Of a stretch of DNA of 64,000 nt, positions 46,339 through 53,946 are shown one piece after another. The stretch is from Methylophilus sp. (GTDB taxonomy: Bacteria; Pseudomonadota; Gammaproteobacteria; Burkholderiales; Methylophilaceae): NCBI RefSeq assembly GCF_008015755.1, contig NZ_SSGF01000017.1, positions 1 through 64,000 of the forward strand, read 5' to 3'. The first letter of the stretch is position 1, and each line of letters begins with the position of its first letter. The position numbers and the translations under genes were made by a program. The notes beneath the pieces were generated by a model. It saw only the letters and a program-made list of their open reading frames with translations, did no database searches and was not told where the DNA came from.

Positions 46339-46499
46339 CTGACAAAACATCAAGATCGCACCCTTGAGATTTGAATTGTCTACTCTCCTGTATCGGCTGT
46401 CAAGGTCGACGTCTCGCTTTGTCCATTACCAGAATTTAACCATTCAATTATTTAGCCTGCCTTACTATGCTTGCAGGCGGTTTTTACAGGAGTTTATTC

Positions 46500-48056
46500 A
46501 TGGCAATACCTATATTCAAACGTAGAGAAATCGTGCGTTTATTATGCGCGGGTGGAGATTTGTCTAACCGCCAGATCGCTAATTTGGTTGGCGTTGCATC
46601 GGGCTCTATCAATAAGATCGCATCACAGTTACCAACACTGGGTGTAACTTGGGAGCAACTTAAAGCATTTGGAGATGATGCATTTCTTGCAGCTTTTATC
46701 AAAAAGCCAGAACTTGCAGCATCCAATCGTTCGCATCCAGATTGCCTGCTTTGGCATAGAGAAATGGAGCGTGACAAAGATGTGACTCTACGTTTACTCT
46801 GGGAGGAGTGGCATATAGAGCATATAGATGGCGTTTCATACACACAAGCAACACGCATATATAAAAATTGGTTAAAGAAGCAGCGTGTAAGTATGCGCAA
46901 GATTCATCATCCTGGCGAAACCATATTTGTTGATTTTGCTGGGCGCAGGCTGCCAATCTATAACCGTGACGATAATAGTGTACGGTATGCCCAGGTATTC
47001 GTGGCGACATTGGGCGCATCAAGTTATTCATTTTGCATTGCTGTTTGGTCGCAGGCGATACCGGACTGGATATTCTGTAATGTCAAGATGCTAGAATATT
47101 TCGGTGGTGTTCCACGTATCATTACTCCAGACAATCTCAAGTCTGCAGTGTCGAAAGTCACTCGAAATGGTCCGCATATTAATCCAACTTATGCAGAGTT
47201 TGCAGAGTATTACGACACTGCCATCGTGCCAGCACGGGTACGCAAGCCAAATGACAAAGGTTTAGTTGAAGTAGCTGTGCTCATAATCCAACGCTGGATT
47301 CTTGCAGCATTGCGTCACCGCCAGTTCTATTCTCTGGAAGAAGCGAATGCGGAAATTCTGCATCTATTGGATATTTTTAATAGCAAAGAAATGAAAGCCT
47401 ACAAGGCGTCACGCCGCCAACGTTATGAGATGCTGGATCAATTAGCTTTAAAACCCCTACCAGATCAGGCCTACGAATATGCCGCTTGGCGGCTCAAGGT
47501 GCGTGTTGGAGACAATTACCATGTACAGCATGAAGGGCACTATTACTCGCTGCCCTATGCTATAGCGCATGCATTCGTCGATATCCGTACAGGGCCTAAA
47601 ACTATCGAGATAATACACAATGGTATGCGGGTAGCTACGCACATTTTATCCAATATTATAGGTGGATATACAACTAACCCAGCGCATCTGTCACCAAACC
47701 ACTTGCAGTATGCCGAGGGCAGCCCCGATCAATTGTTGCAATGGGCAATGGCTGTCGGTGCGGCCACAGAAAAAGTATTCCAGCATCATTTGCTGGAGAA
47801 TCGTCATTTAGCAAATGGGATCCGGGCTGCGTGTGCAATCCAGAAGCTGGGACGGCAATATGGAGCGCACCGGCTGGAAGAAGTCTGTGAGTACGCGGTG
47901 AGTATCCATTCTATGACTCATACCAGCATTCTTTCAATATTTCGTAGTAAGGCAGATAAACGACCTAGACCGGATGCAGAAGCCGAACCTTTGGTAAGTC
48001 ACGCCAATGTGCGTGGCAGTAAATACTACAAACAAATAACTGGAGAAGAAGAATGA
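46500..48056 (+). CDS. istA: IS21-family transposase IstA
   Basis: A DDE-type transposase of 518 residues. The start ATG at 46500 has ACAGGAG upstream. It has an N-terminal HTH (LLCAGGDLSNRQIANLVGVASGSINK) and a second DNA-binding part, then the catalytic core with FVDFAGRRLPIY (first Asp), ITPDNLKSAV (second Asp) and KPNDKGLVEVAVLIIQRW (Glu). The C-terminal domain contains EGHYYSLPYAIAHAFVDIR. No frameshift or internal stop is present, so the protein could be active. Its stop overlaps the istB start (ATGA). Confidence 0.93.
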   Translation: MAIPIFKRREIVRLLCAGGDLSNRQIANLVGVASGSINKIASQLPTLGVTWEQLKAFGDDAFLAAFIKKPELAASNRSHPDCLLWHREMERDKDVTLRLLWEEWHIEHIDGVSYTQATRIYKNWLKKQRVSMRKIHHPGETIFVDFAGRRLPIYNRDDNSVRYAQVFVATLGASSYSFCIAVWSQAIPDWIFCNVKMLEYFGGVPRIITPDNLKSAVSKVTRNGPHINPTYAEFAEYYDTAIVPARVRKPNDKGLVEVAVLIIQRWILAALRHRQFYSLEEANAEILHLLDIFNSKEMKAYKASRRQRYEMLDQLALKPLPDQAYEYAAWRLKVRVGDNYHVQHEGHYYSLPYAIAHAFVDIRTGPKTIEIIHNGMRVATHILSNIIGGYTTNPAHLSPNHLQYAEGSPDQLLQWAMAVGAATEKVFQHHLLENRHLANGIRAACAIQKLGRQYGAHRLEEVCEYAVSIHSMTHTSILSIFRSKADKRPRPDAEAEPLVSHANVRGSKYYKQITGEEE

Positions 48057-48796
48057 TGATGCAACAAACCATCTCTAAACTGAGAGAGCTAAAACTCCTT
48101 GGCATGGCCGATGCTCTGCAGGCTAATGTTGGACAACCAGCATTTCGTGGCCTGTCATTTGAAGAGCAGTTTGGTATTCTGGTTGACAGTGAAGTGTCAT
48201 CGCGTGATAGTCGCCGTCTCAACCGTCTGCTCAAAATGGCCAGACTACGCTACCCCTCAGCTTGTCTGGAGGATGTGGATTTCAGGCAGTCTCGTGGCCT
48301 GGAAAAACCGTTATTTGCTTTACTGGCGGTTTGCGACTGGGTGCGTCAACCAAAGCATATCGTTTTTACTGGGGCGACTGGAACAGGTAAGAGCTGGGTG
48401 GCCTGTGCACTTGGAGTTCAAGCATGTCGCCTTGGATTGTCTGTTATTTATAGATCTTCCAGCCAGATCGCTGAAGAAATCTCAACTGCAGCTGCAGATG
48501 GTTCGTTACCGCAATTAAAAGGTAGGCTGATCAAAGCTGCAGTACTAATTATTGATGATTTGGGACTGATGCCATTTGATTCTTTGGTGGCTAGAACCTT
48601 GCTGGATGTTGTCGATGAGCGTGATCGATTGCGTGTTGGTGCACTGGTTCTTACTAGCCAGTATCCCATTGATCACTGGCATGCATTTCTGGGGGATCCT
48701 ACGATTGCCGATGCCATTCTGGATCGCATGGTGCATGCTGCTTATTATATCGATTTGAAGGGAGGCTCCTTACGTAAAGGTAGGTCAAAAGAATAA
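48053..48796 (+). CDS. istB: IS21-family helper ATPase IstB
   Basis: An AAA+ ATPase of 247 residues related to DnaC, which assists IstA and selects target DNA. It has Walker A GATGTGKSWVACALG, Walker B AAVLIIDDLGL and the conserved Arg-containing HTH-like ends (LDRMVHAAYYIDLKGGSLRK). Intact. Overlap with istA by four bases points to translational coupling. After it come a hairpin (TGGTAGTGG/CCACTACCA, 48805-48841) and the TGCAA array of the right end. Confidence 0.93.
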   Translation: MMMQQTISKLRELKLLGMADALQANVGQPAFRGLSFEEQFGILVDSEVSSRDSRRLNRLLKMARLRYPSACLEDVDFRQSRGLEKPLFALLAVCDWVRQPKHIVFTGATGTGKSWVACALGVQACRLGLSVIYRSSSQIAEEISTAAADGSLPQLKGRLIKAAVLIIDDLGLMPFDSLVARTLLDVVDERDRLRVGALVLTSQYPIDHWHAFLGDPTIADAILDRMVHAAYYIDLKGGSLRKGRSKE

Positions 48797-48867
48797 TTAG
48801 GGTATGGTAGTGGTACCAAATCCATCTTGTTGCCACTACCAAAAAATTGTAATTAGGGGATTGCTCA

Positions 48868-48982
48868 TGCAACTAGTGCGCATTTCATTGCAAACGCTGG
48901 ACACTGCTATGCAATTCCCGAATATAGGCTTTGCAATTGCTGGTCAGAACGTCATGCAACTTCTGAGTAGTGTGGGATGCAT
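48868..48982. repeat. Periodic TGCAA array at the IS21 right end
   Basis: Six TGCAA/TGCAT words occur at 48868, 48889, 48910, 48932, 48955 and 48978, spaced 21, 21, 22, 23 and 23 bases. They are on one face of the helix at two-turn spacing. IS21-type elements are known to carry repeated transposase-binding sites near their ends, which is the most likely meaning. Confidence 0.6.
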
Positions 48983-48994
48983 TTAGGTGAGCAA
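48983..48994 (-). repeat. Right short inverted repeat of the inserted segment
   Basis: TTAGGTGAGCAA, the complement of TTGCTCACCTAA, pairs with TTGATCACCTAA at 41824. It sits just outside the TGCAA array and 18 bases inside the right umuC remnant. Confidence 0.5.
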
Positions 48995-49012
48995 TGAAGA
49001 TGAAATTTTGCG

Positions 49013-49357
49013 TCAATAGATTTCCCAGCACCCACGAATTCGACAACCAAGATCACTAAAACTGCTCTATGGCTTTTAAAGAAGTTATATCGACCAGGTG
49101 TGTATTATCAAAAGTGTGGGGTGATGCTACTAGAGACCTTATCTAGAGGTGGTTTGCAGAGCGATATGTTTGGCTTTAGTAAAAGTGATTCAAAATCCGA
49201 ATCATTAATGGATGTGATGGACAGGATCAAACATAAATATCCAAACAATCCTGTTAAGTCGGCTGCTGAAGGCAATATTCAAGAGTGGAGGATGCAACGA
49301 AATTATCTCAGTCCCAATTACACTGGCGACTGGTCCCAGTTACTACAAATAAAATAG
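49013..49357 (+). pseudogene. umuC: umuC remnant, C-terminal fragment
   Basis: The frame read from 49004 gives SIDFPAPTNSTTKITKTALWLLKKLYRPGVYYQKCGVMLLE, then QSDMFGF, SESLMDVMDRIKHKYPNNPVKSAAEG and WRMQRNYLSPNYTGDWSQLL, the C-terminal end of UmuC (DNA polymerase V). The ORF track shows only its last 85 codons from a GTG. It continues exactly where the fragment at 41301-41806 stops, so both were one gene before the insertion. Confidence 0.85.
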
Positions 49358-49551
49358 TTTTTCTTGGATAATGTAAAACGCACACCCTGATTTGGAAGCC
49401 CTATAAAGAGGCGAATATCTTCTCGAAAACCATGTACTATTCGTGGGCATCAATTATTGATGGAACAACGACACCTCGGTTATGTACTGTTTATGGTCGA
49501 TTGTTTATAATCAACTGGGCATTGTGTATCAAAGAATTTTTTGGAAGCCGT

Positions 49552-50277
49552 ATGTTTAATTTATCTAGCTCGCCTTTCAGGAAAGAAAAAGCCTTCGACA
49601 TTAAAATCGATGTTGAACAGCCAATTTCATTTTCATCTGAAAGTGAGTTAGTCCAAACTTTCACCACAAACTCACATAAAAATATATTTAACCACTTGGA
49701 GTGGACTAGTGAGTTAAATGCTGGAAATGGCATTGCAGATATTGTTTTGTACAATACAAGAAAAGATTGGAAAAATAACTCTTCGCTTGCACTGATCCGG
49801 CCACAAATGGCTAATTCATTGGTGGCTTTACCCTACAGAAAAGCATTTGATGTTGAGTATTTTTCCTCTCTTGCATGTATATCAAAAAGTACATCAGAGA
49901 GAGTGTTAAAAGAATTTTCCTTGGCAGGCTATTGTGACAAGTCAGCATCTGGCTGGATAAAGTTGAAGCAACCAAGGCCCCCTATAGCTAATATTTATGC
50001 GATTGAAGCAAAGCTTAAAGATTGGAGGCGGGCTTTATTGCAAGCAACAAGCTATCAAGAGTTTGCTAACCAATCATGGGTTCTGATGGATAGTAAGTTT
50101 TGCAAAAAAGCGATGGAAAATAAGCTTGAGTTTACAAAGCGTAATGTTGGTTTGATTTCTATTTCGCCTGATGGGAAATTAAATCCCTTGATCGGATGCA
50201 GCACGATAATACCAAAATCTCAATATCGTTTTTGGTATGCGAACGTCCTACTTTTGGCCTCTACACTCAAGCTATAA
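49552..50277 (+). CDS. PD-(D/E)XK nuclease-like protein, hypothetical
   Basis: From the ATG at 49552 (TTGGAAG upstream) it has 241 residues; the track's earlier start lacks a ribosome site. The core contains GIADIVLYN and IYAIEAKLKDWRRALLQATSYQEFANQSWVL, the arrangement of a PD-(D/E)XK fold (Asp, then E-A-K), as seen in nuclease-like uncharacterised proteins with the EAKL-DWR-AL-QA motif. A short HTH-like segment (SKSTSERVLKEFSLAGYCDKS) lies between. Whether it cuts DNA is unknown. Its end overlaps the convergent 393-residue gene by 11 bases. It follows the umuC remnant. Confidence 0.55.
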   Translation: MFNLSSSPFRKEKAFDIKIDVEQPISFSSESELVQTFTTNSHKNIFNHLEWTSELNAGNGIADIVLYNTRKDWKNNSSLALIRPQMANSLVALPYRKAFDVEYFSSLACISKSTSERVLKEFSLAGYCDKSASGWIKLKQPRPPIANIYAIEAKLKDWRRALLQATSYQEFANQSWVLMDSKFCKKAMENKLEFTKRNVGLISISPDGKLNPLIGCSTIIPKSQYRFWYANVLLLASTLKL

Positions 50278-51448
50278 ACTCTCTGTAGAACCAGTTGATG
50301 GCATCAAGCCAAGGCTTAATATGATCGCCGTTTCCATGTCTCTCCAAATCTAGAGGCCAGTCTTTTATTTGTTGATAGAAGCTTCCAGCTTGATTTAGCC
50401 TCTCTCGAAGGAATCGATATCGTTCTGAGATCGTCAACTCTGAGAGTTGATCAACTTGAGATTGATAAGAAATAAAGAAGTGTTTATACAATCCAGGGTA
50501 GTTGAATGAAGGCTCAGCAGCAGCGTCAAGGGCTTGATTCCCGTAAGGCGTCTCCCAATACACTTCGCTCCATATCTCTGGTAAGCCTGCACGAATTTGT
50601 TGTGCATCAGAATATAAAATCCAATTATAAAGACCTGGAAGATATAACCTTGCCCTCGGCCCACGTCTTTCCTCGTCTACAACCACAAACTTGTCGATTG
50701 AGAACATTCTAGTATTCTCGTAGGCACCAAAAGTTAATTCAGTGCCATCTATTAAGCTAAATAGGAGACCTTCTGTATTTGCGTGGCCAATAGTAACTTT
50801 CAAACCAACATCAGCCAACTCTTTCACCATGCATAAATAGGCTTTGAGCAGCTCAAAGTCTTGTATTTGTTTGGTTTTGCTTTGTGCGTCCATTAAAATG
50901 TAGACGCCATTGATTCTGGGGTATTTAGTGACCCAATTTAGTATATTTGTTCTGTAACCCTCATGTTTAATCATCCCCTGAGTAAGGGGGAGCGTTAAGA
51001 ACACATCACCATCGTACCCTGATTCTTCAATTGCCTGAAGAAACGGGTGAACTGTATAAATATCTTGTTTTTCACAGTAATCTGGAACCATATCTGCAAA
51101 GTACCTTGCAGGAATAATTACTCTATTAAACTGTTGGTTTACTTGAAATTGAACGCATTGTCGGGCTGCTTCCAAAGCAAGCATAGTAAAGTCAACGGTT
51201 GAGAATCCTTTGGAGATGGTTTCAGGAAAGAAATCATACGTTTTAAGTTTTACCTTTTGAGAGCTTGGCAAGTAGAACTGAGGATCAAAAAAAGACTGCT
51301 GTCTTAGCTCCAGGTCCATGCTTTCAACTGCATCCTTTGCTTGATGGATTGGGCTTAAAATCAGTCCATTACCGCAGAGATCTCTCTGTAGAGAGTCTTT
51401 GTTCCAAACTGTGTTGTGACCGCACTGATGAAATAGATTTATTTTCAT
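50267..51448 (-). CDS. Unknown protein paired with a Ser/Thr kinase
   Basis: From the ATG at 51448 (GGAGATAAAAAC upstream, inside the kinase's last codons) it has 393 residues. I do not recognise a named family. Conserved-looking stretches are FHQCGHNTVWN, GNGLILSPIHQAKD, FDPQFYLPSSQKVKLKTYDFFPET, VIIPARYFADMVPD, DVFLTLPLTQGMI, LNWVTKYPRINGVYILMD, TIGHANTEGLLFSLIDG, LTFGAYENTRMFSIDKFVV and RRGPRARLYLPGLYNWI. The alternation of strands and helices suggests a TIM-barrel, faintly like tRNA-guanine transglycosylase-type proteins, but no Zn-binding Cys triad is seen. It starts five bases after the kinase stop, so the two proteins are made together. Confidence 0.6.
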   Translation of the reverse strand: MKINLFHQCGHNTVWNKDSLQRDLCGNGLILSPIHQAKDAVESMDLELRQQSFFDPQFYLPSSQKVKLKTYDFFPETISKGFSTVDFTMLALEAARQCVQFQVNQQFNRVIIPARYFADMVPDYCEKQDIYTVHPFLQAIEESGYDGDVFLTLPLTQGMIKHEGYRTNILNWVTKYPRINGVYILMDAQSKTKQIQDFELLKAYLCMVKELADVGLKVTIGHANTEGLLFSLIDGTELTFGAYENTRMFSIDKFVVVDEERRGPRARLYLPGLYNWILYSDAQQIRAGLPEIWSEVYWETPYGNQALDAAAEPSFNYPGLYKHFFISYQSQVDQLSELTISERYRFLRERLNQAGSFYQQIKDWPLDLERHGNGDHIKPWLDAINWFYREFIA

Positions 51449-51453
51449 TGTTT

Positions 51454-52365
51454 TTATCTCCGAGGGCATGCTTCTAATGCAGCGGTAAGATCTACTATTC
51501 TGCGAAACCTTTTGTACGGTTCTTTTTCCATTATCTTTTGTATGATGTTTGAAAACTCAGCTGAACATAATCCTAAGTCATGTAAAGGTTTCGCCTTATT
51601 AGTAACGACATTATGTAGGACTGTATATAAATCAGAAGCTCCGTCATCAAAAGGGTTGAAACCAGCCAGTAATTCATAGCATAAAGTGCCTAATGAGAAA
51701 AAATCGCTTTTGAATGATATATTCAATTTGTCATTTCGTGCTTGCTCTGGGCTAGCATACTTGGGAGTGCAGGGGCCAAAGTCTCCAATGGTTAATGTAA
51801 CTCCAGCTACTCCCTCCACCCTTACGATGCCCAAGTCGATGATCACAACTTCTCCATCAGGTCGAATCAATATGTTTTGAGGCTTAATGTCGCGATGTAT
51901 TAGTGGAGGTTTAGACTCCCAAAGTGGTTGCAGTGCAATTACCAACTTTTTGATAAGATCTAAAACAGCTGATTCGGAGATGTAATTACCTCTGAGTTGG
52001 TCTAGTGGTTCAGCTTGTACTCGCTCTTCAATTGTTATAAAGAGTTTGGACGATAGCGGTTCTTCGGTAGCAGGGTCTTGAACGAACGTTTCAGAATAAA
52101 TCAGTCTGGGATAGTGAGGAGTTGCGAGTGAGGATAATATTTGAATTTCTCGCTGAATGTAGCTTACTGTTTGCGGTGAATCTCCGCACGCTACTTTTAA
52201 GACGACTTCTTCCCACTGTGTATGATCAGGTATCCAATCAGCATTTTCAGGATTGCAAAAATATACTACTCTTTGACCTGAAGGAGATGCAACTGCTTGG
52301 ATAGTTAGTCCCGGAAGTAAACGAGCCAATAAATCCCTCAGATCAGGAGTATCAAATAGTTTCAT
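51454..52365 (-). CDS. Serine/threonine protein kinase
   Basis: A Hanks-type kinase of 303 residues consisting of the kinase domain alone, without membrane helix or PASTA domains. Key residues are complete: Lys57 in VVLKVA, Glu73 in QREIQIL, the catalytic loop HRDIKPQN (Asp159, Asn164), Asp177 in IDLG (DLG in place of DFG), and the SPEQAR activation-segment end. The Gly-rich loop (SPSGQRVVYF) is poorly conserved. It should be an active cytoplasmic kinase. The 393-residue gene follows in the same operon and may be its substrate or effector (inference). Confidence 0.85.
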   Translation of the reverse strand: MKLFDTPDLRDLLARLLPGLTIQAVASPSGQRVVYFCNPENADWIPDHTQWEEVVLKVACGDSPQTVSYIQREIQILSSLATPHYPRLIYSETFVQDPATEEPLSSKLFITIEERVQAEPLDQLRGNYISESAVLDLIKKLVIALQPLWESKPPLIHRDIKPQNILIRPDGEVVIIDLGIVRVEGVAGVTLTIGDFGPCTPKYASPEQARNDKLNISFKSDFFSLGTLCYELLAGFNPFDDGASDLYTVLHNVVTNKAKPLHDLGLCSAEFSNIIQKIMEKEPYKRFRRIVDLTAALEACPRR

Positions 52366-52403
52366 TCTTATTAGTTATAGCTTTATCAAGAAACATACTG
52401 AAT

Positions 52404-52433
52404 ATAGTACAAATTTGTAAATATAGCAGTCAA
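52404..52433 (-). promoter_or_regulatory. Candidate promoter/operator of the kinase operon
   Basis: On the minus strand TTGACT and TACTAT are 18 bases apart. The palindrome TACAAATTTGTA (52408-52419) overlaps the -10 side and could be an operator. It lies about 40 bases upstream of the kinase ATG. The match is moderate. Confidence 0.35.
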
Positions 52434-52538
52434 TATTTATAAACCTGAGTCTATGGTATTTGGTCAATAAAGAATGGTGTTGGAAGTAGTGCATTAGATG
52501 GTCATCTCATCGATGCACCTTACTATATTCAACGCAGA

Positions 52539-52991
52539 TTAATAGTAAATTTCTGGTATACCGAAGTGAGTACCCCACCCATCTCGGTGGGCAACATGGC
52601 AAATGTGTAGTAGAAGAGTGGAATCGGTCTGCCTGGTATCAGCAAAGCTAGAAATCATGTAATGAGAGCCTGAAGCTGTGACGATAATTTTTTGGTCGTT
52701 GTCCACGCCTACGACTCGCGAAGTATGGAAAGCTACTTTTCCAGACTCAGTAATCAAATACCCGACTGCACAGATCGGTTCAACCTCACTTAGTTTTGTA
52801 AGTCTTTTATATAAGAAGGCTTCAACTAATGTGCCTTTGAAGTTTGTGTTTTGTATGCGTGTGGCTAACCTTGATAGGTCTTCTGAATTTGCATATTCAA
52901 GCTTGAGCAGATCTCTATTTATTCTGACAATTTCATCTAAGCTTTCAGGAATTAAATCTTGCGCCTGTTGTATGAGATTTGAGGAATTCAT
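52539..52991 (-). CDS. Hypothetical protein, 150 aa
   Basis: I do not recognise this protein. It is soluble, with a helical N-terminal half (IQQAQDLIPESLDEIVRINRDLLKLEYANSEDLSRLATRI) and a C-terminal part with several His residues (HYMISSF, LLLHICHVAHRDGWGTHFG). It starts 8 bases after the stop of the 162-residue gene upstream, so the two form an operon controlled from the region of the 14-bp palindrome. It may belong to a conflict or toxin-like pair, but nothing in the sequence proves that. Confidence 0.5.
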   Translation of the reverse strand: MNSSNLIQQAQDLIPESLDEIVRINRDLLKLEYANSEDLSRLATRIQNTNFKGTLVEAFLYKRLTKLSEVEPICAVGYLITESGKVAFHTSRVVGVDNDQKIIVTASGSHYMISSFADTRQTDSTLLLHICHVAHRDGWGTHFGIPEIYY

Positions 52992-52999
52992 AAATCGAG

Positions 53000-53488
53000 C
53001 TAAGCTAATTTTAATATGGTCTCAAAAATCAGTTCGTTTTGATTTTTATTAAGTCCGTTTAGGTCGTGTAGTATGAAACTCCCATTATCTAGATCATAAC
53101 GATAAACATAGCCGCTGCAGCCTTCATGAAAATATTCTGCTTTTCTAATTTGTACCAAACGATGAAGAGCCCATTTTTCAGACTTATTCAAATGACCTGG
53201 ACTAAGGAGATATGCATCCTTTAGTTTGTGGGATTCAGCAATACTGGCAAGGCTCTCAAAATTAGAAACAAGTTTTTGAGTAACGCATGAAGGTTTCCTT
53301 CCTTCATCCTCAAACTCTTGTATTTCGCACATAAACAATGGGTCAAGCACGGGTAATTCAACGATAGCTAATGAAACCATGCTTATATCTTGTTCGTGAA
53401 TGACTATGTTCTTTTTCTTAGCGTTAAACATATAGATAGCGGTAAAAATGAATGATATATCATTACATAAAAAATCTACTTTATTCAT
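53000..53488 (-). CDS. Hypothetical protein, 162 aa
   Basis: Unrecognised. It is taken from the track start ATG at 53488; an ATG at 53431 is an alternative, and neither has a clear ribosome site. Residues about 30-100 contain strands and helices (IVIHEQDISMVSLAIVELPVL, CVTQKLVSNFESLASIAESHK), and the C-terminal part shows GYVYRYDLDNGSFILHDLNGL. It is divergent from an XRE regulator across a perfect inverted repeat and cotranscribed with the 150-residue gene. Confidence 0.5.
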   Translation of the reverse strand: MNKVDFLCNDISFIFTAIYMFNAKKKNIVIHEQDISMVSLAIVELPVLDPLFMCEIQEFEDEGRKPSCVTQKLVSNFESLASIAESHKLKDAYLLSPGHLNKSEKWALHRLVQIRKAEYFHEGCSGYVYRYDLDNGSFILHDLNGLNKNQNELIFETILKLA

Positions 53489-53523
53489 ATATTAACTTAA
53501 AAATTTATAGTTTTTTAAAACAA

Positions 53524-53560
53524 AATGACTGATATATCGTGTAGTTATATATCAGTCATT
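53524..53560. promoter_or_regulatory. Perfect 14-bp inverted repeat, likely XRE operator
   Basis: AATGACTGATATAT (53524-53537) and ATATATCAGTCATT (53547-53560) are exact complements around a 9-base spacer. The site lies in the 112-base divergent gap between the 162-residue gene and the XRE gene, where a regulator would control both directions. Confidence 0.7.
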
Positions 53561-53600
53561 ACTGAAGAATGTGATTTTCTGAGCTGAGAGATATCACAAA

Positions 53601-53900
53601 ATGGAACTTAAAGGAGCGTTAGGTGAGGTATTCGCTCAAGCGCGAAAATCAGTAAAGCTGACACAGGAAGATTTCGAGACAATTTCCCCTAGAAGCTACA
53701 TTAGCCATCTGGAGCGCGGCCTCAGCTCCCCAACCATTGATAAATTGGATCAGTTGGCAGGGTTGATGGGTGTTCATGCTGTTTCATTGTTATTCCAAGC
53801 CTACCTTATACATGATAAAAGTCTTGATGCCTTGCAGCTAATGACCAAGATATTGGAGGACTCAAAAACCATAAATGAGTCTCAGGTTAAATTAACCTAA
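53601..53900 (+). CDS. XRE-family transcriptional regulator
   Basis: A 99-residue regulator with an HTH at about 20-70 (KLTQEDFETISPRSYISHLERGLSSPTIDKLDQLAGLMGVHAVSLL) and a helical tail. It resembles the XRE protein at 41.0 kb over the same region. The perfect palindrome 40 bases upstream is the obvious binding site, making it autoregulated and controlling the divergent small genes. The 221-residue gene follows 46 bases downstream and may be cotranscribed. Confidence 0.75.
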   Translation: MELKGALGEVFAQARKSVKLTQEDFETISPRSYISHLERGLSSPTIDKLDQLAGLMGVHAVSLLFQAYLIHDKSLDALQLMTKILEDSKTINESQVKLT

Positions 53901-53946
53901 CTTCATTGCCGAGTCGGATTACGCTGAATTACTAGAAAGATTCTTC

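Larger units (their letters stand above)
41807..49012. mobile_element. 7.2 kb mer/IS21 segment inserted in umuC
   Basis: Both sides read as umuC: the left remnant ends at TCAAT (41802-41806) and the right one starts at TCAAT (49013-49017), a 5-base duplication as made by many transposons. Near the two inner edges lie TTGATCACCTAA (41824-41835) and, inverted, TTGCTCACCTAA (48983-48994), with some further similarity outward (TTTCAT...). The segment contains merA, merP, merT, merR, two unknown genes and istA/istB. No resolvase or Tn3/Tn7-type transposase is present, so IstA is the only transposase inside. The exact ends are inferred. Confidence 0.55.

Noticed and set aside
48805-48841. Hairpin after istB as a terminator
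   Set aside because: The stem is followed by an A run on the plus strand and not by T residues, so it does not fit a rho-independent terminator in the istAB direction.
46420-48903. TGTCCA ... TGGACA as IS21 ends
   Set aside because: Only six bases match and no flanking duplication is visible; the array and inverted repeat further right make a different end more likely.
48868-48982. TGCAA array as a CRISPR or iteron origin
   Set aside because: The units share only five bases and the spacers are not of CRISPR size; no cas or replication gene is near, while IS21 genes adjoin.
48804-48986. 60-residue ORF after istB
   Set aside because: It overlaps the hairpin and TGCAA array of the IS21 right end and has no recognisable sequence.
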